This document shows positions 35,406 to 44,358 of a stretch of 64,000 nucleotides of DNA, piece after piece. The translations under genes and the position numbers were made by a program. The stretch covers positions 868,001-932,000 of the forward strand of contig NZ_CP014578.1 of the NCBI RefSeq assembly GCF_001634365.1, given 5' to 3'. The notes beneath the pieces are model-generated. The model searched no databases. It was not told the origin of the DNA and was given only the letters and a program-made list of their open reading frames with translations. This DNA comes from Paraburkholderia phytofirmans OLGA172. Lineage in GTDB: Bacteria; Pseudomonadota; Gammaproteobacteria; Burkholderiales; Burkholderiaceae. How positions within the stretch are numbered: position 1 is the first letter of the stretch; each line of letters opens with the position of its first letter.

Positions 35406-35975
35406 ATGACTATCAAATCCGACAAGTGGATCCGGCGCATGGCCGAGTCGCACAATATGATCGAGCCGTTTGCGCCGGATCAGGTCCGCGTCTCCGAAGA
35501 CGGCCGGAAGATTGTCAGCTACGGTACATCGAGCTACGGCTACGACATCCGCTGCGCCGACGAATTCAAGATCTTCACTAACATCAACTCGACCATTGTC
35601 GATCCGAAGAACTTCGACGAGAAATCGTTTGTCGACTTCAAGGGCGATGTCTGCATCATCCCGCCGAATTCGTTCGCGCTGGCCCGCACCGTCGAGTATT
35701 TCCGTATTCCGCGCAGCGTCCTGACCGTGTGTCTGGGCAAATCCACGTATGCGCGTTGCGGGATCATCGTCAACGTGACGCCGTTCGAGCCGGAATGGGA
35801 AGGGCACGTTACGCTCGAATTCTCGAATACGACACCTTTGCCTGCGAAAATCTACGCGAACGAAGGCGTCGCTCAAGTGCTGTTTTTCGAAAGCGACGAG
35901 ATTTGTGAAACGTCGTACGCGGATCGCGGCGGCAAATATCAAGGTCAGCACGGCGTCACGTTGCCCAAGACCTGA
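35406..35975 (+). CDS. dcd: dCTP deaminase
   Basis: A 189-residue trimeric enzyme of the dUTPase/dCTP deaminase superfamily that converts dCTP to dUTP for thymidylate synthesis. Characteristic stretches are [93 protein letters not shown] and the C-terminal [17 protein letters not shown] lid. The length is standard. A terminator-like hairpin lies between its stop and the decarboxylase gene. Confidence 0.96.
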   Translation: MTIKSDKWIRRMAESHNMIEPFAPDQVRVSEDGRKIVSYGTSSYGYDIRCADEFKIFTNINSTIVDPKNFDEKSFVDFKGDVCIIPPNSFALARTVEYFRIPRSVLTVCLGKSTYARCGIIVNVTPFEPEWEGHVTLEFSNTTPLPAKIYANEGVAQVLFFESDEICETSYADRGGKYQGQHGVTLPKT

Positions 35976-36010
35976 CGTCGGCAGCGTACTGACCCACCAG
36001 CTATTCGGGT

Positions 36011-36047
36011 GACCGCTGCCTGGTCGAATGCAGCGGTCGTTCTTTTT
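36011..36047 (+). terminator. Terminator/attenuator hairpin ahead of the decarboxylase
   Basis: GACCGCTGC (36011) and GCAGCGGTC (36030) form a 9-bp stem, with TCTTTTT immediately after. The ribosome binding site of the next gene (GGAGA at 36048) touches the end of the T-run. It can terminate dcd transcripts, or control entry into the decarboxylase gene. Confidence 0.75.
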
Positions 36048-36059
36048 GGAGAATCGCCC

Positions 36060-38345
36060 ATGAAGTTTCGTTTTCCCGTCGTCATCATCGACGAAGATTT
36101 TCGCTCCGAGAACATCTCGGGTTCCGGCATCCGGGCTTTGGCCGAAGCTATCGAGAAAGAAGGCGCGGAAGTGCTCGGGCTGACGAGCTATGGCGATCTG
36201 ACTTCGTTCGCGCAGCAGTCGAGCCGCGCCTCATGCTTCATCCTGTCGATCGACGACGATGAACTGCTGCCGTACGTCGAGAACGTGGTGGTGGACGGCG
36301 AGACGCCGGAACTGGCCGCCGCGATCGTCGCATTGCGCGCGTTCGTGACCGAAGTGCGCCGCCGCAACGCCGATATTCCGATCTTCCTGTACGGCGAAAC
36401 GCGCACTTCGCGCCACCTGCCGAACGACATCCTGCGCGAACTGCACGGCTTCATCCACATGTTCGAGGACACGCCGGAATTCGTCGCGCGCCATATCATC
36501 CGCGAGACCAAGGTGTATCTGGATTCGCTCGCGCCGCCGTTCTTCAAGGAGCTGGTGCAGTACGCGGACGAAGGCTCCTATTCGTGGCATTGCCCGGGGC
36601 ACTCGGGCGGCGTCGCGTTCCTGAAGAGCCCGCTTGGCCAGATGTTCCACCAGTTCTTCGGCGAGAACATGCTGCGCGCCGACGTGTGTAACGCCGTCGA
36701 CGAACTCGGCCAGCTGCTCGACCACACGGGTCCGGTCGCAGCATCGGAGCGCAACGCCGCGCGCATTTTCAGTGCCGACCACGTGTTCTTCGTGACCAAC
36801 GGCACGTCGACCTCGAACAAGATTGTCTGGCATGGCACGGTTGCGCCGGGCGACATCGTGCTGGTGGACCGCAACTGCCACAAGTCGATCCTGCACGCGA
36901 TCACCATGACCGGCGCGATTCCGGTGTTTCTCACGCCGACGCGTAATAACTTCGGCATCATTGGCCCGATTCCGCGCAGCGAATTCGAGCCGGAGAACAT
37001 CAAGAAGAAGATCCTGGCGAATCCGTTCGCGCGCGAAGCGTTGGCCAGGAATCCGGAACTGAAGCCACGCATCCTGACCATCACGCAGAGCACCTACGAC
37101 GGCGTGATCTACAACGTCGAGATGATCAAGGAAATGCTCGGCGATTGGCTCGATACGCTGCACTTCGACGAAGCGTGGCTGCCGCACGCGGAATTCCACG
37201 AGTTCTATCAGGACATGCATGCGATCGGTGCGGGCCGTCCGCGCATCGGCGCGCTGGTGTTCGCGACGCACTCCACGCACAAGCTGCTGGCCGGTATTTC
37301 GCAGGCTTCGCAGATCGTCGTGCAGGATTCGAAGAATAGCCGCTTCGACAAGCATCGCTTCAATGAAGCGTATCTGATGCACACGTCCACCAGCCCGCAG
37401 TACGCGATCATCGCCTCGTGCGACGTGGCCGCGGCCATGATGGAAGCGCCGGGCGGCACGGCACTCGTTGAAGAGTCGATTGCCGAGGCGCTCGACTTCC
37501 GCCGCGCGATGAGCAAGGTCGACGCCGAGTACGGCGACGACTGGTTCTTCAAGGTGTGGGGCCCGGACCAGTTCGCCGAAGAAGGCATCGGCTCGCGCGA
37601 AGACTGGATGCTGCGCCCGAACGACGCGTGGCACGGTTTCGGCCCGCTCGCCGAAGGCTTCAACATGCTCGACCCGATCAAGGCGACCATCGTCACGCCG
37701 GGTCTGGATATGGACGGCGGCTTCGGCGAGTCCGGCATTCCGGCTGCGATCGTCACGAAGTACCTGGCCGAGCACGGCATCATCGTCGAGAAGACCGGGC
37801 TGTATTCGTTCTTCATCATGTTCACGATCGGCATCACCAAGGGCCGTTGGAACTCGATGGTGACTGAGTTGCAGCAGTTCAAGGACGACTACGACAACAA
37901 CCAGCCGCTGTGGCGCGTGCTGCCCGAATTCGTCTCGCATCATCCGATGTACGAGCGTGTCGGTCTGCGCGATCTGTGCGAGCAGATCCACAGCGTGTAT
38001 CGCGCGAACGACATTGCGCGCCTGACAACCGAGATGTACCTGTCGAGCATGGAGCCGGCAATGAAGCCGTCGGATGCATTCGCCAAGCTCGCGCACCGCG
38101 AGATCGACCGGGTACCGATCGACGAACTCGAAGGCCGCGTCACATCGATCCTGTTGACGCCGTATCCGCCGGGCATTCCGTTGCTGATTCCGGGCGAGCG
38201 CTTCAACAAGACCATCGTCAACTATCTACGTTTCGCGCGCGAGTTCAACGCGCGCTTCCCGGGTTTCCACACGGATATCCACGGGCTTGTCGGCGAAACC
38301 ATCAACGGGCGCATCGAATACTTCGTCGATTGCGTGCGCGCCTGA
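36060..38345 (+). CDS. Orn/Lys/Arg decarboxylase, AdiA-like
   Basis: A 761-residue PLP decarboxylase of fold type I. Residues 1-130 form the receiver-like wing domain (FPVVIIDEDFRSENISGSGIRALAEAIEKEG). The catalytic domain contains YSWHCPGHSGGVAFLKSPLG, FVTNGTSTSNKIVWHG, VDRNCHKSILHAI and the PLP lysine in ATHSTHKLLAGISQAS. The C-terminal domain ends in GFHTDIHG. Length and local sequence are closest to biodegradative arginine decarboxylase AdiA (about 755 residues) rather than the shorter lysine or ornithine enzymes. Substrate remains a family-level inference. The ATG at 36060 has GGAGA upstream. Confidence 0.85.
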   Translation: MKFRFPVVIIDEDFRSENISGSGIRALAEAIEKEGAEVLGLTSYGDLTSFAQQSSRASCFILSIDDDELLPYVENVVVDGETPELAAAIVALRAFVTEVRRRNADIPIFLYGETRTSRHLPNDILRELHGFIHMFEDTPEFVARHIIRETKVYLDSLAPPFFKELVQYADEGSYSWHCPGHSGGVAFLKSPLGQMFHQFFGENMLRADVCNAVDELGQLLDHTGPVAASERNAARIFSADHVFFVTNGTSTSNKIVWHGTVAPGDIVLVDRNCHKSILHAITMTGAIPVFLTPTRNNFGIIGPIPRSEFEPENIKKKILANPFAREALARNPELKPRILTITQSTYDGVIYNVEMIKEMLGDWLDTLHFDEAWLPHAEFHEFYQDMHAIGAGRPRIGALVFATHSTHKLLAGISQASQIVVQDSKNSRFDKHRFNEAYLMHTSTSPQYAIIASCDVAAAMMEAPGGTALVEESIAEALDFRRAMSKVDAEYGDDWFFKVWGPDQFAEEGIGSREDWMLRPNDAWHGFGPLAEGFNMLDPIKATIVTPGLDMDGGFGESGIPAAIVTKYLAEHGIIVEKTGLYSFFIMFTIGITKGRWNSMVTELQQFKDDYDNNQPLWRVLPEFVSHHPMYERVGLRDLCEQIHSVYRANDIARLTTEMYLSSMEPAMKPSDAFAKLAHREIDRVPIDELEGRVTSILLTPYPPGIPLLIPGERFNKTIVNYLRFAREFNARFPGFHTDIHGLVGETINGRIEYFVDCVRA

Positions 38346-38347
38346 CG

Positions 38348-39112
38348 ATGCGGATAGTGAAGTCCCTGCTGGGCGTTGACCGCTGGCGGCGCGCGTTTGG
38401 CGCGCTGGCCCTGACGTCGGCGATGTCGGCGGCGGTGCTAGGCGCGGTGCTTGCTGCGACGCTCGGCGTGACGCCCTCGGCGGCGCATGCCGAAGCCGCC
38501 GCCGCCGATCCGATCGACGCGTCGATGCGCACCTGTCTGGCGCGCAGCGACATGTCGTCGACGGCGGGGCAGGTGCAGTGCATGGACAACGCGCGGATCG
38601 GCTGGAAGGCCGCGTTAGACGGCGCGTGGCAGCAGCTTCAGACGAAGCTGCCGCCCGCGCAGCGCAAGCAGTGGGACAAGAGTCAGACCAGCTGGCAAGC
38701 CTCGCGCGATGCCGAGAAGCCCTTGCTGAGTGCGGTGTTCGCAACCACGCACGGCTCGATGTATGAACTCGCCGAAGCCGATATTCAATTGCAGCCGGTG
38801 CGTGACCGCGCGCTGGCGCTGCGCAGCGCGGCGGCGAAGCTCAGCGCGGGGGGCGATCCGCCGCGTCGTCCGCGAGCCTGTACCGAGGACGCGCAATGCG
38901 AACACGCGATGTTCGATCTGAACCGCTACTACCGCCGCTTGCAGGCGAAGATGCCGGTGCGCTCGCGCGCTACACTCACGCGCGCACAAAAGGCCTGGAG
39001 CGCGTATCTCATCGCGACCACGCCGTTGATCGATGAGCGTGGGCGCATCGATATCATTGGCGCACGAGTGGCCACGATCAAGCGCTTGTCGGAGACGGTG
39101 GGCAACGACTGA
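38348..39112 (+). CDS. LprI-like (DUF1311) exported protein
   Basis: A 254-residue exported protein starting 2 bp after the decarboxylase stop, so probably translated from the same message. A long signal peptide (to about residue 48, PSAAHAEA) precedes a LprI/DUF1311 domain: RTCLARSDMSSTAGQVQCMDNARIGWKAALDGAWQQLQTKLPPAQRKQWDKSQTSWQASRD. Members include lysozyme inhibitors of the periplasm. A second helical half (ACTEDAQCEHAMFDLNRYYRRLQAKM) is less conserved. The link to amino-acid decarboxylation is unclear. Confidence 0.8.
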   Translation: MRIVKSLLGVDRWRRAFGALALTSAMSAAVLGAVLAATLGVTPSAAHAEAAAADPIDASMRTCLARSDMSSTAGQVQCMDNARIGWKAALDGAWQQLQTKLPPAQRKQWDKSQTSWQASRDAEKPLLSAVFATTHGSMYELAEADIQLQPVRDRALALRSAAAKLSAGGDPPRRPRACTEDAQCEHAMFDLNRYYRRLQAKMPVRSRATLTRAQKAWSAYLIATTPLIDERGRIDIIGARVATIKRLSETVGND

Positions 39113-39232
39113 GGGCTGTCGCAACGCCGACAAACAATGAGTGTCGGCGCTTGACGGAGTGCCTGGCGCAGGGCCAGCCTGGTAGCCTCCCACTTTCCCC
39201 GATCATGCGGCTGCGCTTGCGCCGCGACGCTA

Positions 39233-39474
39233 TCAATCGAGCATGTAACCTTCATCTTCCGGCTTGGGCAATTCCAGCGCCGGCTCTCCGAGCAGATCGC
39301 GCCTGCTTGCGCGTGGCGCTGCACCCATTCACCTAGCCAGAGCATCAGCGTCGCCGGTTTGTAGCGCGACGCCATGATGCGGTCGAATATTGGTTTTGGC
39401 AGGCGTGTGGCGAGGTCTTCGCTCGGGTCGCTCTTGCGGAGCTGGTGACGCAACGCATGTTGGGCCTTCGGCGA
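39233..39474 (-). pseudogene. Possible frameshifted small-gene remnant
   Basis: About 80 codons look coding on the minus strand (LATRLPKPIFDRIMASRYKPATLMLWLGEWVQRHA), but the frame has no ATG or GTG start, only a TTG at 39453. Near 39305 the sensible sequence passes into the next frame (DLLGEPALELPKPEDEGYMLD and stop at 39233). I cannot name the family. It may be a decayed gene or a sequencing frameshift in a short gene. Confidence 0.4.
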
Positions 39475-39548
39475 TGGGGTCTATTGTCGCTGTTTGCCCA
39501 ACACTGCAGGCAACCAGACAAACCCGCCGCGAAGGCACAAAAAAACCG

Positions 39549-41465
39549 TTAATCTCGAGCCGAAGAAGCCGCCCCATGACTCAGCCAATCGAGCACAGCG
39601 GTAGCATCGTCATCCGCGCCTTGTCGCGCCTTAGCGACGGTCTCAGCCACATCCGCGCTAGGCACGGCGCGCCGGATCGCTACGCCAACGGCAAGAATAT
39701 CGATCATGACAAGATGCAAGATCCGCGAAATCATCGACAGCTGCGACTCGCGAATCTCAATGTGATCGGTCTCCAAAGCGACCGTGGCCCGCTTGGCCAG
39801 CGGCGTATTGCTGGACGTAATGGCAATCACCTTGGCCCCCGCCTGCATGGCGACATCCAGCACACGCAGTAGTTCGGGCGCACGCCCAGACTTGGACACG
39901 GCAACGATCACATCACCCTTGCCGAGCAAGGCAGCAGACGCCGCCTGCATATACAGATCGCCATAGGCAATCGTCGGAATGCCAAACCGGAAGAACTTGT
40001 AATGCGCATCTTGCGCGACAATGTTCGAATTGCCGAGCCCATAAAACTCGATCCGCCGTGCACCGTTCAACAGATCGATGGCCCGCTCGACCTGGTCGAA
40101 ATTCAAATGCTCTCGCAATTGAAGAATCGCGGAAATCGTATTGTCGAGCACCTTCGCGCCGAAGTCTGTCGCGGTATCGCCCAGATGCACCTGGCTATGA
40201 CTCACCGGAATCGTGCCGGTCAACCCCGTCGCCAGCTTCAGCTTGAAATCCGACAGCCCCTGGCAGCCGAGCGAGCGGCAAAAGCGGATCACCGTCGGCT
40301 GGCTCACGTCGGCCTTGCGCGCAATATCCACGATCGGATCGTTGATGATCGAACGCGGATGATTCAACGCGAGGTCGGCCACGCGGCGCTCGGCTGGCGT
40401 CAACGCGTCGCGCATCTGGCGAATCCGCTCGAACACGGCCGACGAACTGCCGCCCGTGCGGTTCGACAACTGCTCCGCGAGAATCGCCGAAACACCCAGA
40501 AACGCCGGGTATTCAGCGGTGATTACATAGGTCGGCACGTTCTGCAAATACGCCTCGAAGCGGCCCTTCGCTTCGAACCGTTTACGGAACGACGAACGCG
40601 CGAAGAATTCGCCGAGCCGCGGCACGACGCCGCCGCCAATGTAGATGCCGCCCAATGCGCCGAGCGTCACCGCGATATTGCCCGCGAAGGTGCCGAGAAT
40701 CCCGCAGAACACATCGACGGATTCGGCCGCGAGTGGCTCGCCTTCCAGCGCGCGTTTGACGACCTCGACCGTGTCGACATTGGCGGCCACGCGCTTCTTG
40801 TCGCGGCCCGCCAGCGCGCGGTAGATCACTTCGATGCCGGGGCCCGCCGCCACACGCTCGAACGAGACGTGCGACCACTTCTTGCGCGCGTACTGCAGCA
40901 CGATGTCTTCGCGCTCGTCGGCCGGCGCGAAGGTGGCGTGGCCGCCTTCGCTGCCGAGCGCGATCCAGCGGTCGTCGGCCGGAATCAGGCCGGACACGCC
41001 CATGCCGGTGCCCGGGCCGAGCAAGCCGATCACGCTGTTCGGACGGCGCGCGCCGCCGCCTACCTGCACGCGCTGCGCATCGGTCAGGCCCGGCAGGGCC
41101 ATCGCCAGCGCGGTAAAGTCGTTCACCACCAGCAGCGTGTCGAAGCCGAGCGCGCGGCGCGTGGCTTCGATCGAAAAGCTCCAGTCGTGGTTGGTCATGC
41201 TGACCTGATCGCCATCGACCGGGTTCGCAATCGCAATCGCCGCGTGATTCACGCGGCCGATCTTGGTGTCCTTCAGATACTTTTTGATGACCTCGGCAAC
41301 GCCTGGATAGTCCGCGCACGGATAGACCTGCACCGAGCCGATCTCGCCGGGGCTGGTTTCCAGCGCGAAGCGCGCATTGGTGCCGCCGATGTCGGCGAGC
41401 AGCCTTGGTCCGTCGGCGTGCTGGCCCGCGCCCGGAACAGCCTTAGTTTGCACACCAGTAGACAT
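39549..41465 (-). CDS. glk: Glucokinase fused to HexR/RpiR-type regulator
   Basis: A 638-residue fusion. Residues 20-340 are a bacterial glucokinase ([14 protein letters not shown] at the phosphate-binding loop, [22 protein letters not shown]). Residues 345-425 are an RpiR helix-turn-helix ([39 protein letters not shown]). Residues 465-600 are a SIS sugar-phosphate-binding domain ([37 protein letters not shown]). The regulator half resembles HexR, which senses KDPG and controls glucose catabolism. The enzyme and its regulator thus share one chain. It overlaps pgl by 23 bp and is last in the zwf-pgl-glk operon. Confidence 0.92.
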   Translation of the reverse strand: MSTGVQTKAVPGAGQHADGPRLLADIGGTNARFALETSPGEIGSVQVYPCADYPGVAEVIKKYLKDTKIGRVNHAAIAIANPVDGDQVSMTNHDWSFSIEATRRALGFDTLLVVNDFTALAMALPGLTDAQRVQVGGGARRPNSVIGLLGPGTGMGVSGLIPADDRWIALGSEGGHATFAPADEREDIVLQYARKKWSHVSFERVAAGPGIEVIYRALAGRDKKRVAANVDTVEVVKRALEGEPLAAESVDVFCGILGTFAGNIAVTLGALGGIYIGGGVVPRLGEFFARSSFRKRFEAKGRFEAYLQNVPTYVITAEYPAFLGVSAILAEQLSNRTGGSSSAVFERIRQMRDALTPAERRVADLALNHPRSIINDPIVDIARKADVSQPTVIRFCRSLGCQGLSDFKLKLATGLTGTIPVSHSQVHLGDTATDFGAKVLDNTISAILQLREHLNFDQVERAIDLLNGARRIEFYGLGNSNIVAQDAHYKFFRFGIPTIAYGDLYMQAASAALLGKGDVIVAVSKSGRAPELLRVLDVAMQAGAKVIAITSSNTPLAKRATVALETDHIEIRESQLSMISRILHLVMIDILAVGVAIRRAVPSADVAETVAKARQGADDDATAVLDWLSHGAASSARD

Positions 41466-42150
41466 CGAGTGTCACTCCCTTGTCATTTGCCAACTGCGAG
41501 ATGGCATTTTTTTGTAGCGAAGCGGCGGCGGCATTCAGCACGTCCCGCTTTCGCGGTCCTGCGATCAGCAAAAACAAGTGCTTCACTTCTTTCAGGGCGG
41601 ACAGCGACCAGCTCACGCGCGCATGCGGCGCGTTGCCGGGGTGCACGGCGACGAAGCGCTCGGCGGTGGTGATCGCATAGTCCCATTCGGGCGCATCTGC
41701 GAAAATCGACGCGGTGTGGCCGTCTTCGCCCATGCCGAGAATCGCGACGTCCGGCACCGAGCTAAAGCGCGGGTCGGCGTTCAGCGCGGCAACGTGCGCG
41801 TTCAGGTCTTGCGCCGTGTCGACCAGCGGCCAGAAAGCAGCGTGCTTCGCGGCGTTCTGCAACAGCGTGTCATGGACGAGCTGCGAATTGCTTGCGCTGT
41901 CCGTTTCCGGCACCCAGCGGTCGTCGACCAGCGTCACGGCAATGCGCGCCCAGTCGAAGGATTGCGTGGACAGCGTCTGCAGGAACGGACGCGGACTGCT
42001 GCCTCCGGACACTGCGAGCGTTGCCGGGCGCGCGCCAGTATTGGGCGTGGCCGCTTGTGCGGCGAGCGACGCATGTAACGCGTCGCCAACCGCTTTCGCC
42101 AACGCGTCGGATTGGGCGCGTTGATCGTCGAAAGCGTGAAGCTTGATCAC
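41443..42150 (-). CDS. pgl: 6-Phosphogluconolactonase
   Basis: A 235-residue SugarP_isomerase-fold lactonase, second step of the Entner-Doudoroff and pentose phosphate routes. Landmarks are [39 protein letters not shown] and the catalytic [18 protein letters not shown] choose the GTG at 42150 (reads [13 protein letters not shown]) because a strong GGAGGAG lies just upstream; the frame extends to 42219 with unlikely sequence. It sits between zwf and glk/hexR. Confidence 0.93.
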   Translation of the reverse strand: MIKLHAFDDQRAQSDALAKAVGDALHASLAAQAATPNTGARPATLAVSGGSSPRPFLQTLSTQSFDWARIAVTLVDDRWVPETDSASNSQLVHDTLLQNAAKHAAFWPLVDTAQDLNAHVAALNADPRFSSVPDVAILGMGEDGHTASIFADAPEWDYAITTAERFVAVHPGNAPHARVSWSLSALKEVKHLFLLIAGPRKRDVLNAAAASLQKNAISQLANDKGVTLDVYWCAN

Positions 42151-42361
42151 TTCTCCTCCGTGCTGCTTTCTTGTTCGATCTGCGGAACGTGCTGTACTGC
42201 TCTCACGCGATGCCTGCAAGCGGGATGACTCGCAGGCGCCTTCGTGATACCGGCGCCATTCCGTTCAGTTCGTCGGTGGGTCTAGCAGGCGCTGCGCTGT
42301 GCTTCAATCGGGATCGCGATCGGGGCACGGCGCGGCGCCGTGATTCAGTTGATTCAACTAT

Positions 42362-43825
42362 TCAATTCTCTTCTTCGAGCCAGCAGGTGTCGTGCTGCGC
42401 CAACATCGCGCTCGCCGCGGCCGGTCCCCACGTGCCTGCCGCATACGGCTTGGGCGGCTTGTGCGACGCCGCCCATTCGTCGAGGATCGGTTCGACCCAG
42501 CGCCATGCCGCTTCCTGCTCGTCGCGCCGCACAAACAGCGCGAGGCGGCCATTGATGACATCGAGCAACAGGCGCTGATACGCCTCCATCTGCCCTTCGC
42601 GGAAGAACCGGTCGAACGCGAGGTCGAGATGGACGCTGGCGAGGTTCATGCCTTCGCCGGGCTGCTTCGCGAGACAGTAGAGGCGAATGGTTTCATTCGG
42701 CTGCAAACGGATCACGAGACGGTTCGCACCGCCGCGCAACGCGGACGCGCCCAATGCCGAATGCGGCACCGCACGAAAATTCACCACGATCTCAGCGACG
42801 CGGTCGGCAAGACGTTTGCCCGTGCGCAGGAAGAATGGCACGCCGGCCCAGCGCCAGTTTTCGATTTCCACCTTCACCGCAACGAAGGTTTCAGTCGTGC
42901 TGTCCGGCTTCACGCCGGGCTCGGTAGCGTACGCCGGGACCGCGCTGCCGCGGATCACGCCCGAATGATACTGGCCGCGCACCGCGACCTTGCCGATATC
43001 GCGCGGATCGATCGGCTTCAACGCGCGCAGCACGCGCAGCTTTTCGTCACGTACCGAGTCGGAATCCATCGAGTGAGGCGGTTCCATCGCCACGATGGAA
43101 AGCAGTTGCAGCAAATGGTTCTGCACCATGTCGCGCAATGCGCCGGTGTTGTCGTAGAAGTCGCCGCGCGCTTCCACGCCGAGCTCTTCGGCAATCGTGA
43201 TCTGAATGCTTTCCACCCATTCACGGCGCCACAACGGTTCGAACAGCACATTGCCGAAACGCAGCGCAAGCAGGTTCTGCACCGGTTCTTTACCGAGGTA
43301 GTGGTCGATCCGGTAGATCTGTTCTTCAGCGAAGATTTCGCCGACTGCATCATTAATTGCGTTGGACGACTTGAGGTCGTAGCCGAGCGGCTTTTCCAGC
43401 ACGATGCGCGAATTTTCGTTGAGCCCCACCGACGCCAGCGCGCGGCAGATCGGCACGAACAGCGACGGACCCGTGGCCAGATAGAACACCCGAATGCCGG
43501 GGCGGCCGCTCAAGGCGTCGCGCAGCAGCGCGAAGTCTTCGGCCTTGCCCAGATCGATCTTCACGAACTCGATACGGTCGAGAAAGCTCGCCCATGCTGT
43601 TTCATCCACACCGTTCTTCGACACGTGCGGCTTGACGTGCTCGTTGACCCATTCGAGGTAGTCGGCACGATCAGCCACATGCCGCGCCACGGCGACGATC
43701 TTGCCACTGTCGGCCAGCATGCCGCCTGCACGGTGCGCTTCATACAGTGCCGGCAAGATTTTGCGCATCGACAGATCGCCGGTTCCGCCGAAGAGAACGA
43801 AGGTGAAGCTTGAGTCGGTTTGCAT
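42362..43825 (-). CDS. zwf: Glucose-6-phosphate 1-dehydrogenase
   Basis: A 487-residue NADP-dependent enzyme committing glucose 6-phosphate to the Entner-Doudoroff or pentose phosphate pathway. The nucleotide-binding motif is FVLFGGTGDLSMRKILPALY, and the active-site signature is YRIDHYLGKEPVQNLLALRF. The ATG at 43825 (MQTDSSFTF) is chosen; the frame opens upstream through the promoter region. A HexR-like palindrome overlaps a good sigma-70 promoter 80-110 bp upstream, and the next two genes belong to the same pathway. Confidence 0.96.
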   Translation of the reverse strand: MQTDSSFTFVLFGGTGDLSMRKILPALYEAHRAGGMLADSGKIVAVARHVADRADYLEWVNEHVKPHVSKNGVDETAWASFLDRIEFVKIDLGKAEDFALLRDALSGRPGIRVFYLATGPSLFVPICRALASVGLNENSRIVLEKPLGYDLKSSNAINDAVGEIFAEEQIYRIDHYLGKEPVQNLLALRFGNVLFEPLWRREWVESIQITIAEELGVEARGDFYDNTGALRDMVQNHLLQLLSIVAMEPPHSMDSDSVRDEKLRVLRALKPIDPRDIGKVAVRGQYHSGVIRGSAVPAYATEPGVKPDSTTETFVAVKVEIENWRWAGVPFFLRTGKRLADRVAEIVVNFRAVPHSALGASALRGGANRLVIRLQPNETIRLYCLAKQPGEGMNLASVHLDLAFDRFFREGQMEAYQRLLLDVINGRLALFVRRDEQEAAWRWVEPILDEWAASHKPPKPYAAGTWGPAAASAMLAQHDTCWLEEEN

Positions 43826-43905
43826 GAGTCTCCGTCGATATCCTGGGGCCGCCGGGGTGACCGGAAAGGGCGACCGTAGTCCGATAAAATATTTTTTGAC
43901 ACTGA

Positions 43906-43924
43906 ATTGTAGTTTAACTACAAT
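43906..43924 (-). promoter_or_regulatory. HexR-type operator upstream of zwf
   Basis: ATTGTAGTTTAACTACAAT is a palindrome with perfect 9-bp arms. It fits the TGTA-N7-TACA form known for HexR sites. One arm coincides with the -10 element of the predicted zwf promoter, so binding would block transcription. The matching regulator is encoded in the same operon. Confidence 0.8.
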
Positions 43925-43933
43925 ACAAATCAA
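43906..43933 (-). promoter_or_regulatory. Predicted sigma-70 promoter of zwf
   Basis: On the minus strand TTGATT (43928-43933) and TACAAT (43906-43911) are separated by 16 bp. It is the only good promoter pair I see in the AT-rich patch upstream of zwf. Confidence 0.65.
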
Positions 43934-44358
43934 GAGGTAGCGTTAATTCGATGAAAAAAGCGTGCGCTGTGAAGCTGGATGCGCCTTTTCCCGAATCGGC
44001 GGGCGTCCCCTGCATGTTAACGGACATTGCGTGCGGGCACGTGCCAGCATGCGCCCCGGCGGCCTTGACGGAACGGCCGGAAGGCGGACCTGGCGTCAGG
44101 GTTAACGTGTGAGGCACCTCGAGTCTGCCGCGCGCTACGCGGGCAGGCAAAAATCAAAAGAGGAGACAGTCAGTTGCATCCCGAACCACTCATCTCTTGA
44201 GCTTCCAGCGGCCGGATATCGGTCCGCCGGCCCATGCCTTAAGCATGCGCCCGACCGTGCTCGATCGCCCAGTGTTTTGCCTGTTTGAACCAACCACAGC
44301 ACCCTGGCGACATCAGGGGCCATTTGTTTTTTGTTCAGGTGTCTGGAGGAGATAAACA
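43934..44358. other. Divergent intergenic region, zwf / sugar ABC
   Basis: No gene is supported. The region must carry the promoter of the sugar ABC operon. I find no second HexR-like palindrome. The SBP gene has TGGAGGAG 7-8 bases before its ATG. Confidence 0.6.

Noticed and set aside
36231..38096. A 621-codon minus-strand open frame opposite the decarboxylase.
   Set aside because: Antisense shadow of a clear enzyme gene, with no recognisable family sequence.
40002..41672. A 556-codon plus-strand frame opposite glk/hexR and pgl.
   Set aside because: Arg/His/Ala-rich shadow; both opposite genes have clear motifs.
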